64,000 nucleotides of DNA from Gemmatimonadota bacterium (GCA_029262195.1 JAJCZX010000014.1:227199-291198), one strand, 5' to 3'. Numbered from the stretch's first letter, positions 38,145 through 48,214 are shown. Notes: generated by a model from the letters alone, not told the origin. Program-made: numbers and translations.

Positions 38145-39485
38145 ATGAACCGATCCTACTCCTGGAAGGATGTCTTCATCCGTTTCTCTTCGCGTCTTAC
38201 CCCGACCGTGCTATTCATGCTATCCAGCCCAACGGAGGAGTTGCAGGCCCAGGGCCATCCTGTCGTAGAAGCCTCCGCTACCGCCCGCGCAGCCTGGCAG
38301 GACGTGCGAACTGCGTTCAATGCCGGTGACCTCGACGGGGCTGCGGCCGCTATCGAAACTGCCACGCTGGCCTGGCCCACGCAGGTCGCCTATCAGAGAG
38401 CGCGGGCCATGGTAGCCGCGCGGCGCAAAGATGTGCCTACGCTCCTGGCAACAATTCGATTACTGACGAGTCTGGAGAGCGGAGCCAACATCGCAGACGA
38501 TGAAGCTGTAGGTGCAATGCGGGACAACGCTGAAATCGACAGCGCTCTGAACGATTTAGTAGAAGCAACCAGCCCAATTGCCGCGAGTCGGCCCTGGCGC
38601 ACAGTCCCCGACAGTACTTTCTATGCTGAAGGAATCGACGCCGCAGCTGATGGCACAGTTTACGTAGCAAGCATTAGGCACCGAACAGTGGTCGCGTTCG
38701 ATCGGGACGGACGGATAAGAGACCTGGGTTTAGACCGGCACCCGCGAATGACAGCGGCGTACGGTGTGCGAACCGACCCGGACGGGGAAAGCATCTGGGT
38801 GACCATCAGTGGCGGACTGGCCCGAACAAAAGATTTCGACGAGTCAGAGCGCAACATTGCTGCATTGCTGAAAGTGAGAGCCTCCGATGGGAGCCTGCTC
38901 GGACGTTGGGACCTACCGCAATCTGACGTAACGCACGTCCTGGGCGACCTGACTGTTGCCAGCGACGGTACGGTTTACATTACCGATTCCGATGCCACAG
39001 TTTTCATTTTAAAGCCAGGAAGTAGCGCATTTGAAACCATTACCCATGCCCTTTTCCGATCTCTGCAGGGCATCGCCCTTCATCCCAATGGACGATTCGC
39101 TTACGTAGCTGATTACTCACATGGGATCATGAGAGTCGACCTCGATACCGAAGATGTTATCCGTCTTCCCGACCCCGACGGTGCAACTTCACTCGGATTG
39201 GATGGCATTGCGTGGCATGAATGGGCGATAGTCGGCATCCAGAACGGAGTGAACCCACCGCGCGTATCGCGCTTTAGACTTGACGGAGCCGGGGAGAGGA
39301 TCATCGCAAGCGAAACGATTGACCGGAACATCGATATCGCAGACGAACCAACCGTGGGTGCCATACTGGGCAACGATTTTGTTTACGTCGCCAACAGCCA
39401 ATGGAACAAGTACGATGACGAAGGTAATCGAAGGGGTGGAACGGAACTCGCGCCGACAGTCATTTTGCGCTTACCGTTGAGATAG
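38145..39485 (+). CDS. Exported beta-propeller protein (SMP-30/NHL-like) with helical N-terminal region
   Basis: 446 aa from the ATG at 38145, giving a signal peptide ending near LQAQG; an in-frame upstream extension overlaps lspA and is rejected. About 40-140 is helical and Ala-rich, like tetratricopeptide-type helices. The rest is a propeller with blades such as DGTVYVASIRHRTVVAFD, DGTVYITDSDATVFIL and HPNGRFAYVADYSHGIMRVD. Possibly a lactonase- or quinoprotein-like sensor; no catalytic residues are certain. Confidence 0.8.
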   Translation: MNRSYSWKDVFIRFSSRLTPTVLFMLSSPTEELQAQGHPVVEASATARAAWQDVRTAFNAGDLDGAAAAIETATLAWPTQVAYQRARAMVAARRKDVPTLLATIRLLTSLESGANIADDEAVGAMRDNAEIDSALNDLVEATSPIAASRPWRTVPDSTFYAEGIDAAADGTVYVASIRHRTVVAFDRDGRIRDLGLDRHPRMTAAYGVRTDPDGESIWVTISGGLARTKDFDESERNIAALLKVRASDGSLLGRWDLPQSDVTHVLGDLTVASDGTVYITDSDATVFILKPGSSAFETITHALFRSLQGIALHPNGRFAYVADYSHGIMRVDLDTEDVIRLPDPDGATSLGLDGIAWHEWAIVGIQNGVNPPRVSRFRLDGAGERIIASETIDRNIDIADEPTVGAILGNDFVYVANSQWNKYDDEGNRRGGTELAPTVILRLPLR

Positions 39486-39537
39486 GGCTGAGCCAGGCTT
39501 TTCCCTCCGCCCTCCTGACTCCCAGCTGCCCCCTCCA

Positions 39538-39969
39538 TCACCCTCCACCAAGATCTGTGTAGAGGGAATCCGATAGGAGTTCGTTCTCCTGGGCTTCGTG
39601 TTTCCGAAGTCGCCTTTTTAGCAGGGCCGCCGCTGTCCGGACTTCGGCTACCGGACCAGCCAGGCAGTTCTCGACCGCTTCATGCAGCCGCTGAACCGAT
39701 ATTAGAAACTCTTTGTGTTCGGCAAACAGGTGATCTACGACGCTCGCTTTGTGAGGAGCAGATTCTGAGACCACCGTGCCGAATCCTCCTGGAGCTTCTT
39801 CGGTAGCGAAATGCTCTTTCAGCTCGTCTTTTAATTCGTCAAGCAGTGGCAACATGACCGAGAGATCTGAGGTGGCACAGATCGTCTCCATCAATTCTCT
39901 GAGTTCCCTGTGTTCTTCTAGAAGAGATTCTGAAGTTGATATCGCCTTCTCTTTTTCGCTTGCAGCCAT
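39538..39969 (-). CDS. Hemerythrin-domain protein
   Basis: 143 aa. A four-helix hemerythrin pattern with His/Glu ligands in LLEEHRELRE (His20), ELKEHFATEE, HLFAEHKEFL and RRLRKHEAQENELL. Such proteins bind a di-iron centre and act in O2, NO or oxidative-stress sensing and repair. The gene stands alone and is convergent with the propeller gene. Confidence 0.88.
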   Translation of the reverse strand: MAASEKEKAISTSESLLEEHRELRELMETICATSDLSVMLPLLDELKDELKEHFATEEAPGGFGTVVSESAPHKASVVDHLFAEHKEFLISVQRLHEAVENCLAGPVAEVRTAAALLKRRLRKHEAQENELLSDSLYTDLGGG

Positions 39970-40050
39970 GAAGCCTCCTACAGTTGGGCGTTTCCCAATC
40001 TGGCCCCTGCAAGATTAATTCATCATGAGGCCCGGATGAACCGATCCGCC

Positions 40051-40725
40051 CTACTTGCCAAAGTAACCCGCGCGCACGTAAAGTGGCCACCTCGCAACGC
40101 GATTTTCGTCATCACCCCACGCCGCTTCCAGCCGAGCTAGCTTTACTTCGAATGGATCTGTATCGTTTTCTTTGTGGAAACGTCGGGTCGCCGACCAACT
40201 CCTGACGTAGCCGGCCAATCCAGCCAGGCTGACAGAGGTCTCCATGGAAAACTCAGGGCAATCAATCTCTTCTAAGGGAAGATTGAGAGTGACATAACCC
40301 GCATCAACGTGCCGTCTCTGTTCTGGCCAGTACCCACCGAGTGTCTCACCGTAATGTTCGCGCACCAGTGTGTCCACTTCCGCATTGATTTCAGGGAGAC
40401 CGTAGGCCCACACTGCAACCACCCCGTTCTCCGCCAGCACTCGTCGAGCCTCGGCGAAGAACCTGGGGACATCAAACCAGTGGAAAGCTTGCGCAACGGT
40501 GATCGCATCCACGCTTCCCTCGGCCAGTTGGGTTTGTTCACTTGTTGCACGACGGTATTCGATGCGGGGGTGTTTCATGGCTGAGGCCAGCTGCGACTCG
40601 CTGGCATCAATCGCGATTACACGTTTGAAATGTGCGATCAGGCCAAGTGCAGCCTGACCGTTTCCTGTACCGCAGTCGAGGGCAAGTTCTGACCCGGACG
40701 TTAAGCTACCAATCCACTTGAACAA
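40051..40725 (-). CDS. SAM-dependent methyltransferase (class I), start unclear
   Basis: At least 224 aa. Motif I is ALDCGTGNGQAA, followed by VIAIDASESQLASAM and the post-motif SVDAITVAQAFHWFD of the Methyltransf_11 type. The substrate is unknown. The only start in reach is a TTG at 40725, but 24 further in-frame codons upstream read FLDYFSEQSADYCSYRPTYP, the usual N-terminus of this family. No ATG, GTG or TTG precedes them in that frame, so the gene may use a rare start or may have lost its own. Confidence 0.8.
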   Translation of the reverse strand: MFKWIGSLTSGSELALDCGTGNGQAALGLIAHFKRVIAIDASESQLASAMKHPRIEYRRATSEQTQLAEGSVDAITVAQAFHWFDVPRFFAEARRVLAENGVVAVWAYGLPEINAEVDTLVREHYGETLGGYWPEQRRHVDAGYVTLNLPLEEIDCPEFSMETSVSLAGLAGYVRSWSATRRFHKENDTDPFEVKLARLEAAWGDDENRVARWPLYVRAGYFGK

Positions 40726-40793
40726 CTCCGGTGGGTAAGTCGGCCGATAAGAGCAATAATCAGCCGATTGTTCAGAGAAATAGTCGAGGAATC

Positions 40794-43043
40794 CTACGGC
40801 TCCGCTCCCATCCGCAGAGTCGCTGGTGGCACCCCTGAGGGTGGGGCTTTCATGAATTTCAAATAGGCCTGAACATCCCCGACATCGAGAAAGCCATTGT
40901 TGTTCCCGATCAAGTCGAGTATCCGCTCTTCTTCCGTGGTTAAGAGGCCCTCGATTCCCAGAAAGCCGTCGATCACATCTTCCAAGCGGAGTTCAGGGGC
41001 TTCTACGAAGATAGCAAATTCCCCGAATCCTCTCCGACCTCCGCCCCTCGCTTCAAGAACAAACTCGAATCGACCCAGTTCAGTTGGCACCCCGGAAATC
41101 ACACCTGTGGTTGAATCGAATGTCAGCCCTTCGGGGAAGCCACCTGAGAAAACACTCCAGGTAAGCGGAACCGCAACTCCAGCGGCAACAGCAGTATCTA
41201 AATATTCTCGCCCGAGTTCGGAGATACCCCTTATACCGCCGATGTCGAGAAACTCGATACCCCGTCTTGCACCCGGTGCCCGAACGCCTGCGGAATTAGC
41301 GCGAACGACTGCTCCTCTCAGCGCTTCAGGCAGCCTGAACCCGCCAATGGCTGCGAAAAAATCGGTAGTGGGTTGGCCGTCGGCATCCATTCCAAACGAC
41401 ATGTGTATCGGCCCCCCTAGATTTGAGCGGGCAAACGGATCTTCAACCAACTGGTAGGTGGGATCATAGAGACTGATTCGGCCTTCCTCACCGTTGGCCA
41501 GATAGAGGAAACCGTCTTCGTCAAAAACCAGGCCGTCCAGCACACCGGTTTCAACTATTACGGACTCCACTTGCGATCCGGTGTATCTGTAAACGGTTCT
41601 CTGTCCGTCTGAAAAATGAAGTTCGCCGGAGGGCGAAAAAACCATGTCAATTGCGAACGGCCCGATCTGGGGAAGATTGATTTCATCGAGCTTTTTTCCG
41701 AATGGGTCGAAATGAAACAGGGTACCTTCGTTAGGGGAAAACGCCCACACATCCCCGACTGAGTCGACTGCGAGCGGACCCGCAGACGTAATCTCATCAG
41801 TGAAGACTGAAGGCCCCTGCGCCCCGTCGGGATCGACCCGTTGGATTACCAGGTCTCCACCAAAATCGAACCCGGATATCAGTATCTTTCCCCATCCGTC
41901 CACGACCAGATCCACTCCCACGTCCCGACCAAACGACGCATCGCTAACGGCGCCGAGGGTGTCAACAGTAACCAGGAGCGAAGCCGATTGGTTTAGCGCA
42001 AAAAGTCTCCCATCGAAACCCGTAACCAGCCCGGCGGGCGTGCCAACGCCCGACGCGATCGAATCCATCGGGTCCCCGAGCCCGGTTTGGACCGTATCAA
42101 TCCTCAACGCATAGAGTAATTCTGGTCCACCCACACCACCCTCCGAGCCGACCTGAACGAAGTAGGGTCCCGAAGATTGGAAATAGTGCAGGATCCGAGG
42201 ATCAACTCCGTCGGCGTTACCGTCGATCGAAAGCACGTCCCCCAGCGGATTGTAAACGACCAAGAAGGCATTAAGTTCCGAACCCAACAAGCCAGCATCG
42301 AGATCAAATTCTACGAGCGTCCTGGCAGGGATATCTAAGACGAAAAAATCCAGGTCATCAGTTGGATTGATAAAACCAATTACGGTATCCTTGAGCGTCA
42401 CCGGGTCGGCCGAGAAGAAATCGGTGTTAGGCTCGGACTCCGTCGCTTGAAGCTGGGCAAAGTCCAGAGTGTAAACAAAATTGGCTCCACCCATCTGGCC
42501 GGTTATACCCACGAAATACGTCCCGGTTGTACCAATCTGGTAAACGATCCTCGAATCGGGGCCATTCGAGTCATCGTTGTCCGCCAGGGCGATGGTCGAA
42601 GCCGTATCAAAAAGAGCGATACGCGAATCCAGCGGAGAGCCTGAGGCTGCTGCGTCGACCGTTAAGTCCAGGATCGTCCCGGCTTGCAGAACCACCGAGA
42701 AAAAATCGACATCACCGTCGGGAGAAATCGCCCCGGTAACCTGATCACCCAGGCTCACCGGGTTGGCAGTTGCCTGGGTGTCATTGTTCTCCGACTCCGC
42801 TACGACTGCAAGCATCGGGGACCGGAAAAGACGAAGCAATCGAAGAACTTCAACTTGACCCGGCCGGCGATACCTTTCTATGCCGACCGAGTCTGGCCGG
42901 AAAACGCGATTGTTTCCTCGCGCCGCCTCGGTCCACTGCTGACCGGACAACGAAGTCGTGTTCAGTAATGACAAAGTTGTCGCGATGACCAGGAACGCCG
43001 ACGAGCATGCCACCGACCTCGCAATCCTGAGGGAATTTTTCAT
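40794..43043 (-). CDS. Secreted multidomain protein: two PPC-like domains, propeller, Ig-like domain, dockerin-like end
   Basis: 749 aa with a signal peptide. Two pre-peptidase-C/DVUA0089-type beta domains (about 85-200 and 205-320) start with AESENNDTQATANP and TESEPNTDFFSADP. An NHL/Vgb-like propeller follows (about 325-570), then a putative-Ig domain with GLTFDSTTGVISGVP. Last is a dockerin- or EF-hand-like tail NNNGFLDVGDVQAYL. Paralogous to the protein at 43511, same domain order. Likely cell-surface or extracellular; no catalytic motif. Confidence 0.85.
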   Translation of the reverse strand: MKNSLRIARSVACSSAFLVIATTLSLLNTTSLSGQQWTEAARGNNRVFRPDSVGIERYRRPGQVEVLRLLRLFRSPMLAVVAESENNDTQATANPVSLGDQVTGAISPDGDVDFFSVVLQAGTILDLTVDAAASGSPLDSRIALFDTASTIALADNDDSNGPDSRIVYQIGTTGTYFVGITGQMGGANFVYTLDFAQLQATESEPNTDFFSADPVTLKDTVIGFINPTDDLDFFVLDIPARTLVEFDLDAGLLGSELNAFLVVYNPLGDVLSIDGNADGVDPRILHYFQSSGPYFVQVGSEGGVGGPELLYALRIDTVQTGLGDPMDSIASGVGTPAGLVTGFDGRLFALNQSASLLVTVDTLGAVSDASFGRDVGVDLVVDGWGKILISGFDFGGDLVIQRVDPDGAQGPSVFTDEITSAGPLAVDSVGDVWAFSPNEGTLFHFDPFGKKLDEINLPQIGPFAIDMVFSPSGELHFSDGQRTVYRYTGSQVESVIVETGVLDGLVFDEDGFLYLANGEEGRISLYDPTYQLVEDPFARSNLGGPIHMSFGMDADGQPTTDFFAAIGGFRLPEALRGAVVRANSAGVRAPGARRGIEFLDIGGIRGISELGREYLDTAVAAGVAVPLTWSVFSGGFPEGLTFDSTTGVISGVPTELGRFEFVLEARGGGRRGFGEFAIFVEAPELRLEDVIDGFLGIEGLLTTEEERILDLIGNNNGFLDVGDVQAYLKFMKAPPSGVPPATLRMGAEP

Positions 43044-43052
43044 TTGAAAATT

Positions 43053-43505
43053 CTAGGGGTTGGGGTCCAACACGGACGGGCTGGGGTTGGGCGATGCCGC
43101 CATGGGAAGAGTTATGGAGTAACCTGCCACGCTCTCCCTTAAGTCATCATCGCGATCTGCAACCTGAAGGACTGTGGCGTTAAAACCAGACACATCGTTG
43201 GTGTTCGGTATGTCCATAGTAAACAGCGGCCCCGAGCCCAGATTGCCTACGATTATGACGCGCAGCTCCTGCGGCGCGACCAATCGCGTGAACAATTGGT
43301 TAGAGGAACTTGCCGGTGCCAAATTGCCCATTCCGGGTCCGGTAATTGTGAAAAGAACCGCTCCGTCAGTCCCATTCGGACTTGAAAAGTTCACCGCCAC
43401 CGAGCCGGGAACCGGAGGTAGAGTCTCTTCCCCCCCGCAACTTAGAGTGCCAACCAGTGAGGCAACGGTAACAAAAGTTCTGATACTCATCCGTCTCATG
43501 TACAT
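43053..43505 (-). CDS. Small lipoprotein between the two paralogous exoproteins
   Basis: 150 aa. Signal peptide ending in LVGTLSCGG (lipobox Cys23). The mature part is one beta-rich domain (SVAVNFSSPNGTDGAVLFTI, LRVIIVGNLG) like a fibronectin- or Hint-type sandwich, ending in a Pro/Ser-rich tail. Its start lies 5 nt after the stop of the upstream exoprotein gene, and the next exoprotein follows 9 nt later, so the three genes form one unit. Confidence 0.8.
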   Translation of the reverse strand: MYMRRMSIRTFVTVASLVGTLSCGGEETLPPVPGSVAVNFSSPNGTDGAVLFTITGPGMGNLAPASSSNQLFTRLVAPQELRVIIVGNLGSGPLFTMDIPNTNDVSGFNATVLQVADRDDDLRESVAGYSITLPMAASPNPSPSVLDPNP

Positions 43506-43510
43506 GACTG

Positions 43511-45880
43511 CTAATTCCTCGTTGTTGCGGGTGGCGTGGTACCGGCGGTTTGACTAATCTGATTGGAACGCAGAAAGACCCTCAAATCGCCGATGTCTAA
43601 GGTTCCATTCTTGTTTCCGGTTATGTCAAGGAAATTCCTGAGGGGCTCACCCAACAGCCCGGCGACCCCGAGCAACTCATCTACAAAGTCGGTACCCGCG
43701 ACGGCGGGCGCAACTATTTCGAGGGCGTGTTCTGCTGTCCCGAAACGATTGCCGCTTTCGGCGCGAACAACCAAATCGAATGTGCCATTTTCCTCGGGGA
43801 CGCCGGTTATCGCACCGGTCGTCAGCGCAAGGACAAGTCCGGCCGGGAGCTCGCCCGCGTCAAGACTCCACGTCGCAGATTCCGAAAAACTTTCAATCGT
43901 CAGGGTGTCGGCGTAGGCAGATCCGACCACCCCGGTATCCAGCGGAGTTTTAGAAATCAGCAGGATGTCGACTCCCTTTCGAAACCCGGGAGATGCTATT
44001 CCACTGGGATTCAGCTCTACTATTCCACCGGCAAAGGGCGGCAAAATCCCAAACGAATTATTCGCGACAAAAAGCCGAGAAGACATTGACCCATCTGTCT
44101 CTCGTCCGAAGGCTAGAATAAGAGGTCCGCCCAGGTTGGTGATAGCAAACTCAGGGTCAACCGATTGGTAACTTGAATCGTACAACGCGATTCGACGCTC
44201 CAACCCGTTGCCGAGGTAGAGGGAGCCGTTCTGATCGAAGGCCATTCCTTCTGCCGTTACGCCAGCAACAAAAGCAAGTTCAAATTCACCATCAATGATC
44301 TTGAACACTTTATCGCTTCGATTGGAGGCATGAAGCTCGCCGCCGGGAGAAAACGCCAAATCGAGGATGGGAAGCCCGATCACACCTACCGGAAACGAAT
44401 CGACGACCGCTCCCCGGGGATCGAACCGCCATATCAAATCGGCCTGGGGATCGGAGGTCCAGATGTCTCCATCCGGGCCGACCGTGATCGCCCCCGGAAA
44501 TTGTGTAACATCGGTGAACAAACTGACCTCACCGTCATCCCTCGAAATCCGAGAGATGGTTGCTTGAAACTGGAAGCCTGTGGCCAAAACGTCCCCAAAC
44601 CCATCGATCGTCAAATCAGTCAACCCGGGCACCCGGGCGAGCTCAACAACAGGACCTAGATCAGCAGGCACCCTCCAAATCGCACCGGTGGAAAGGTCAG
44701 CCACGTACAACTCACCGTCGGGTCCGGCCGCGAGTCCCCCCGGCCTGCCGAAGCCGGTTGCGAACAACGTGGTGGGGTCTCCGGGTCCCGTGGGAATCGT
44801 ATCGACTTTGATCGTATAGAAAGATGACGGGGACCCAACAGGGCCTCTCCAATCGGAGATTTCAACAAAGAACCGCCCCCCTGTGGGAGTAAAAAAACGT
44901 ACCTGTACATCCTGGGAGCCAGCGGAAAAATTCAACAGAGTTGTGCCGTCCGTGTCGAAGACCCGCAGCGCCGCCAACAAGGGTGACCCCACGTCGAGCG
45001 CGTCAGCGTCGACGTTGAGCGACGTTCCAGGAGCAAGATCAACGGCGTAAAAATCCGTGTCGCCGAGCGGGTTAATGAAACCGAACGCAGTGTCACCAAG
45101 GGCGAGAAAATGAGCCGAAGCCGGATCATCGTTGGATCCTGTTTCGTCGCTGGTCCTCGGTGTCAGATTCACGGTGTAGGTGTGGTTAGCCGACCCATTT
45201 TGAGGAATGTTGGCATCGGTCAGTCCGAGAAAATAGCGCCCTGGCTTGTCAACGGCCCACACGATCCTACTATCCAGCAAAAAGGCGTTATCGTTGATCT
45301 GCACAATCACAGTATCGATCGGTTGATTGGCCCCCACGATCGTATCTATTCTGTAAAAAGCAATGATCGGATCAAGAGGAGAGCCGATCGCAAAAGCGTC
45401 AATATCGACATCGACAATATCGCCGGGTTGAAGATCGAATCCGTAATAGTCGAAATCGCCGGACTCCGAGATAATACCGGAAACCACATCGCCAAACGCG
45501 ATCGAATCGTGTTCAAGGAGGGAATTGTTAGGCTCTGTTTCCGCCACGTTTGCGCTTGAAGCGGCATGCTTCACAAGGGAAAGATCTATCTGCGGGGTCA
45601 ATTCTGGATAAATCCGCTCCGGCGGTTCAGCATAAATGGTTCCCGCCGGTCTGAAGGGTCCCCCATCCCATTGTTGCGCCGACAGATCTGACACGCTTAC
45701 CTGCGCCGCGACGACGACAGAAGCGAACGAAAACGCGAGGCGTTTGGTCAACAAAGGTGCAGTCAAAAGCAGTCTCCATCCAGGGCGCACAGGCGACCGT
45801 GTAGACCACCCGGCTCCCGAAACAAATTCCAAGGTTGGTTTCGGTCCAGATCGAAGAATTACTACCCGCTCTGCCCCCAA
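43511..45880 (-). CDS. Secreted multidomain protein, paralogue of the one at 40794
   Basis: Up to 789 aa. The start is uncertain: the frame begins at a TTG (45880) with no ribosome site, and a GTG at 45790 would directly precede the signal peptide (LAFSFASVVVAAQVSVSDLSAQ). Domain order copies the neighbour: PPC-like domains opening with AETEPNNSLLEHDS and DETGSNDDPASAHF, a propeller, a putative-Ig domain (LALTTGAITGVPEE) and a terminal TGNKNGTLDIGDLRVFL dockerin-like loop. Confidence 0.85.
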   Translation of the reverse strand: MGAERVVILRSGPKPTLEFVSGAGWSTRSPVRPGWRLLLTAPLLTKRLAFSFASVVVAAQVSVSDLSAQQWDGGPFRPAGTIYAEPPERIYPELTPQIDLSLVKHAASSANVAETEPNNSLLEHDSIAFGDVVSGIISESGDFDYYGFDLQPGDIVDVDIDAFAIGSPLDPIIAFYRIDTIVGANQPIDTVIVQINDNAFLLDSRIVWAVDKPGRYFLGLTDANIPQNGSANHTYTVNLTPRTSDETGSNDDPASAHFLALGDTAFGFINPLGDTDFYAVDLAPGTSLNVDADALDVGSPLLAALRVFDTDGTTLLNFSAGSQDVQVRFFTPTGGRFFVEISDWRGPVGSPSSFYTIKVDTIPTGPGDPTTLFATGFGRPGGLAAGPDGELYVADLSTGAIWRVPADLGPVVELARVPGLTDLTIDGFGDVLATGFQFQATISRISRDDGEVSLFTDVTQFPGAITVGPDGDIWTSDPQADLIWRFDPRGAVVDSFPVGVIGLPILDLAFSPGGELHASNRSDKVFKIIDGEFELAFVAGVTAEGMAFDQNGSLYLGNGLERRIALYDSSYQSVDPEFAITNLGGPLILAFGRETDGSMSSRLFVANNSFGILPPFAGGIVELNPSGIASPGFRKGVDILLISKTPLDTGVVGSAYADTLTIESFSESATWSLDAGELPAGLVLALTTGAITGVPEENGTFDLVVRAESGNRFGTAEHALEIVAPAVAGTDFVDELLGVAGLLGEPLRNFLDITGNKNGTLDIGDLRVFLRSNQISQTAGTTPPATTRN

Positions 45881-45898
45881 AGGGGTCCTACCGACGCA

Positions 45899-48112
45899 CT
45901 ATGGTGTCAGATTTGAGGGGACCTCTGTGCGGTACAAATTGTCGCGCAACCACCCCGTCATGTACGTAAACAGGTCGGTTCTGGTATTCCCGCCCGCAAT
46001 TGAATGCGTCTTGTTGGGGTAGACTCGCATGTCGAACTCCTTGCCGGCCTCTTCAAGTTTTTGAGCCAATTGGAGCGTGTTCTGGTAATGAACGTTGTCA
46101 TCCCCGCTGCCATGGACCAGGAGCAGATTGCCCCTCAAACTGTCGGCGTAAGTTTGCGGGGCGCCACGGGTGTAACCAGAAGCATTTTCCTGTGGCGTGC
46201 GCATAAACCTTTCGGTATAGATCGTATCGTAGAGTCTCCAGTCGGTGACGGGAGCAACTGCCACCGCAGCCTTGAAGACATCTGGGCCACGCATCAACGA
46301 AAGTGACGACATATAGCCACCGTAGCTCCAACCCCAGATCCCCATCCTGGTTTCATCTACATAAGGCAAATCTCCGAGGAAGCGGGCCGCAGAAATCTGA
46401 TCGTCTGACTCATTGATACCGAGGTTTAGATAGGTCATGGTTTTGAAATCTCGGCCCCTGGCACCGGTACCGCGATTGTCGACACTGGCGATGATATAAC
46501 CTTCGTTGGCGAGCATCTGGTGCCACAGGTAGCGCGACCCTCCCCAGGAATCGCGCACCGTCTGCGATCCCGGGCCACCGTACACGTACATGAGCAACGG
46601 ATAACGTCTTTCGGGGTCGAAATTTACTGGCTTTATCACCCACGCATTCAAGTCGGTACCGTCAGCCGCAGGTACCGTCACGAATTCCGGCGCCGCAATA
46701 TCGAGAACGCTCAGTCGGGTGCGAAGCCTTTCATTTTCGGCCAGGACTCGAACCTCATCGCCGTCTTCCTCGCGAAGCACCTGCATCGGCGGCGAATTGA
46801 TGGTGGAATAGGAGTCCACAAAATATCTAAAAGTGGGGCTCAGGTTGATGTTGTGCGTTCCCGCCCCCTCGGTCACCCGACGAAAGTCGTCTCCATCGAA
46901 ATCCACTCGATACAATTGCCTGCCCAGGGGACCCTGTTCGGTGCCGGTGAAATAAACTCTATTGCGATCATCGTCGACTCCAGCAACCCCGGAAACTTCC
47001 CATTCACCACTGGTTAGCTGTCGCTCAAGGGTCCCGTCAGCCCGGAAGACGTACAGATGATTAAAACCGTCACGTTCGCTTCTGAAAAGGAAGCGTTCGC
47101 CACCATCAATCCAGGTCGGGCTTTCGTTTTGAACCCACGTATCGCTACTGTCGGTCATTATGACTCGGGCCGCACCGGTACCCACATCAGCGAGCATCAC
47201 ATCAAGGCGATTCTGATGACGGGTCAATCGCGTCAACCAGATTTCGTTTGCGGAATGAAAGCCCATTTGAGCCACATAGGTCTCGCTCCCCGTCTGGTAG
47301 TCTACCCAGGCCGTTTCTGCTGTTTCAATGTCAGCGACACCAACCGTGACCGTAGAGTTGGCAGTACCCGCTTTGGGATATCTCACCGGAGTTAATTCCG
47401 GATAAAGCGTAGTCTCATCGATCAGGTAGAAAGGAGGAATTATCGACTGATCGAAACGCCAGAAGGCGATTTTCGTACCGTCAGGGCTAATCCGGAAACC
47501 ATCCCGAAGCCCCAACTCTTCTTCGTAAACCCAGTCGGCAGTGCCATTGATTATCTCCTCGCTGCCGTCGCTGGTTATCTGGTGCTCGATGCCGCTTCTC
47601 AGATCCACAACAAAGATGTTATTGGCACGAACAAACCCAACCAGATTGCCATCGGGAGAAAACTTGGCAAACTGTTGCAGATCAGGTTCCTGACTGACCT
47701 TCGTCAACGTCTCATCATCAAAATCCCACACGAAGTATTCGCCAAGAGTGTTCTGTCTCCAGACCCTTACCGAGTTGGTAAAAATTAAGATCTTTTTGCC
47801 GTCCTCAGATATCTGGTAACTCTCAATGTTGAGCGGAAAATTCTGCCCCTCCGGAGTTAACGATGGACCGGCAACCAACACCTCACTATCACCCGACTCA
47901 GCCTCCACTCGAACCAGATCATGCCCCCCGTCGGGGTTAGGAACCGTATGGGTGAAGTGACTCCCGTCCGGAGCCCACCTGACACCAATAGTGACCGAAT
48001 TGAAGTACTCGGACCCATGAATAGAATCCAACGCAAGGGTTTCGTTTTGGGCCAGGACCGGGGACGATGAAAGTGATAGAATGGCCCCGACAAATAAAAG
48101 ATGCTTTTTCAT
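45899..48112 (-). CDS. S9-family dipeptidyl-peptidase IV-type serine peptidase
   Basis: 737 aa from the ATG at 48112 with signal peptide ending VLAQ. The beta-propeller carries ADWVYEEELGLRDGF, the Glu motif that anchors the substrate N-terminus in DPP-IV. The C-terminal hydrolase has GWSYGGY (nucleophile Ser), GSGDDNVHYQN (Asp) and KTHSIAG (His). Likely a periplasmic enzyme releasing X-Pro dipeptides from peptides. Downstream genes run in the same direction with only 18 bases before the next reading frame. Confidence 0.95.
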   Translation of the reverse strand: MKKHLLFVGAILSLSSSPVLAQNETLALDSIHGSEYFNSVTIGVRWAPDGSHFTHTVPNPDGGHDLVRVEAESGDSEVLVAGPSLTPEGQNFPLNIESYQISEDGKKILIFTNSVRVWRQNTLGEYFVWDFDDETLTKVSQEPDLQQFAKFSPDGNLVGFVRANNIFVVDLRSGIEHQITSDGSEEIINGTADWVYEEELGLRDGFRISPDGTKIAFWRFDQSIIPPFYLIDETTLYPELTPVRYPKAGTANSTVTVGVADIETAETAWVDYQTGSETYVAQMGFHSANEIWLTRLTRHQNRLDVMLADVGTGAARVIMTDSSDTWVQNESPTWIDGGERFLFRSERDGFNHLYVFRADGTLERQLTSGEWEVSGVAGVDDDRNRVYFTGTEQGPLGRQLYRVDFDGDDFRRVTEGAGTHNINLSPTFRYFVDSYSTINSPPMQVLREEDGDEVRVLAENERLRTRLSVLDIAAPEFVTVPAADGTDLNAWVIKPVNFDPERRYPLLMYVYGGPGSQTVRDSWGGSRYLWHQMLANEGYIIASVDNRGTGARGRDFKTMTYLNLGINESDDQISAARFLGDLPYVDETRMGIWGWSYGGYMSSLSLMRGPDVFKAAVAVAPVTDWRLYDTIYTERFMRTPQENASGYTRGAPQTYADSLRGNLLLVHGSGDDNVHYQNTLQLAQKLEEAGKEFDMRVYPNKTHSIAGGNTRTDLFTYMTGWLRDNLYRTEVPSNLTP

Positions 48113-48181
48113 TTTGGTCTCAATGGTTTGTGGGTATGGGGTAAAGGGGTGGGTGGGTAAACAACCTTGCCTCACTACCGC

Positions 48182-48211
48182 CTGTCCGTCTGTCCGTTCT
48201 GTCCGTCCGAC
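48182..48211. repeat. Short degenerate tandem repeat upstream of the DPP-IV gene
   Basis: Read on the minus strand this is built from the same 9-base unit ACAGAACGG / ACAGACGG found in the large array at 51361. Only about three imperfect copies are present, 70 bases before the DPP-IV start and directly after the MATE stop. Confidence 0.7.
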
Positions 48212-48214
48212 TCC

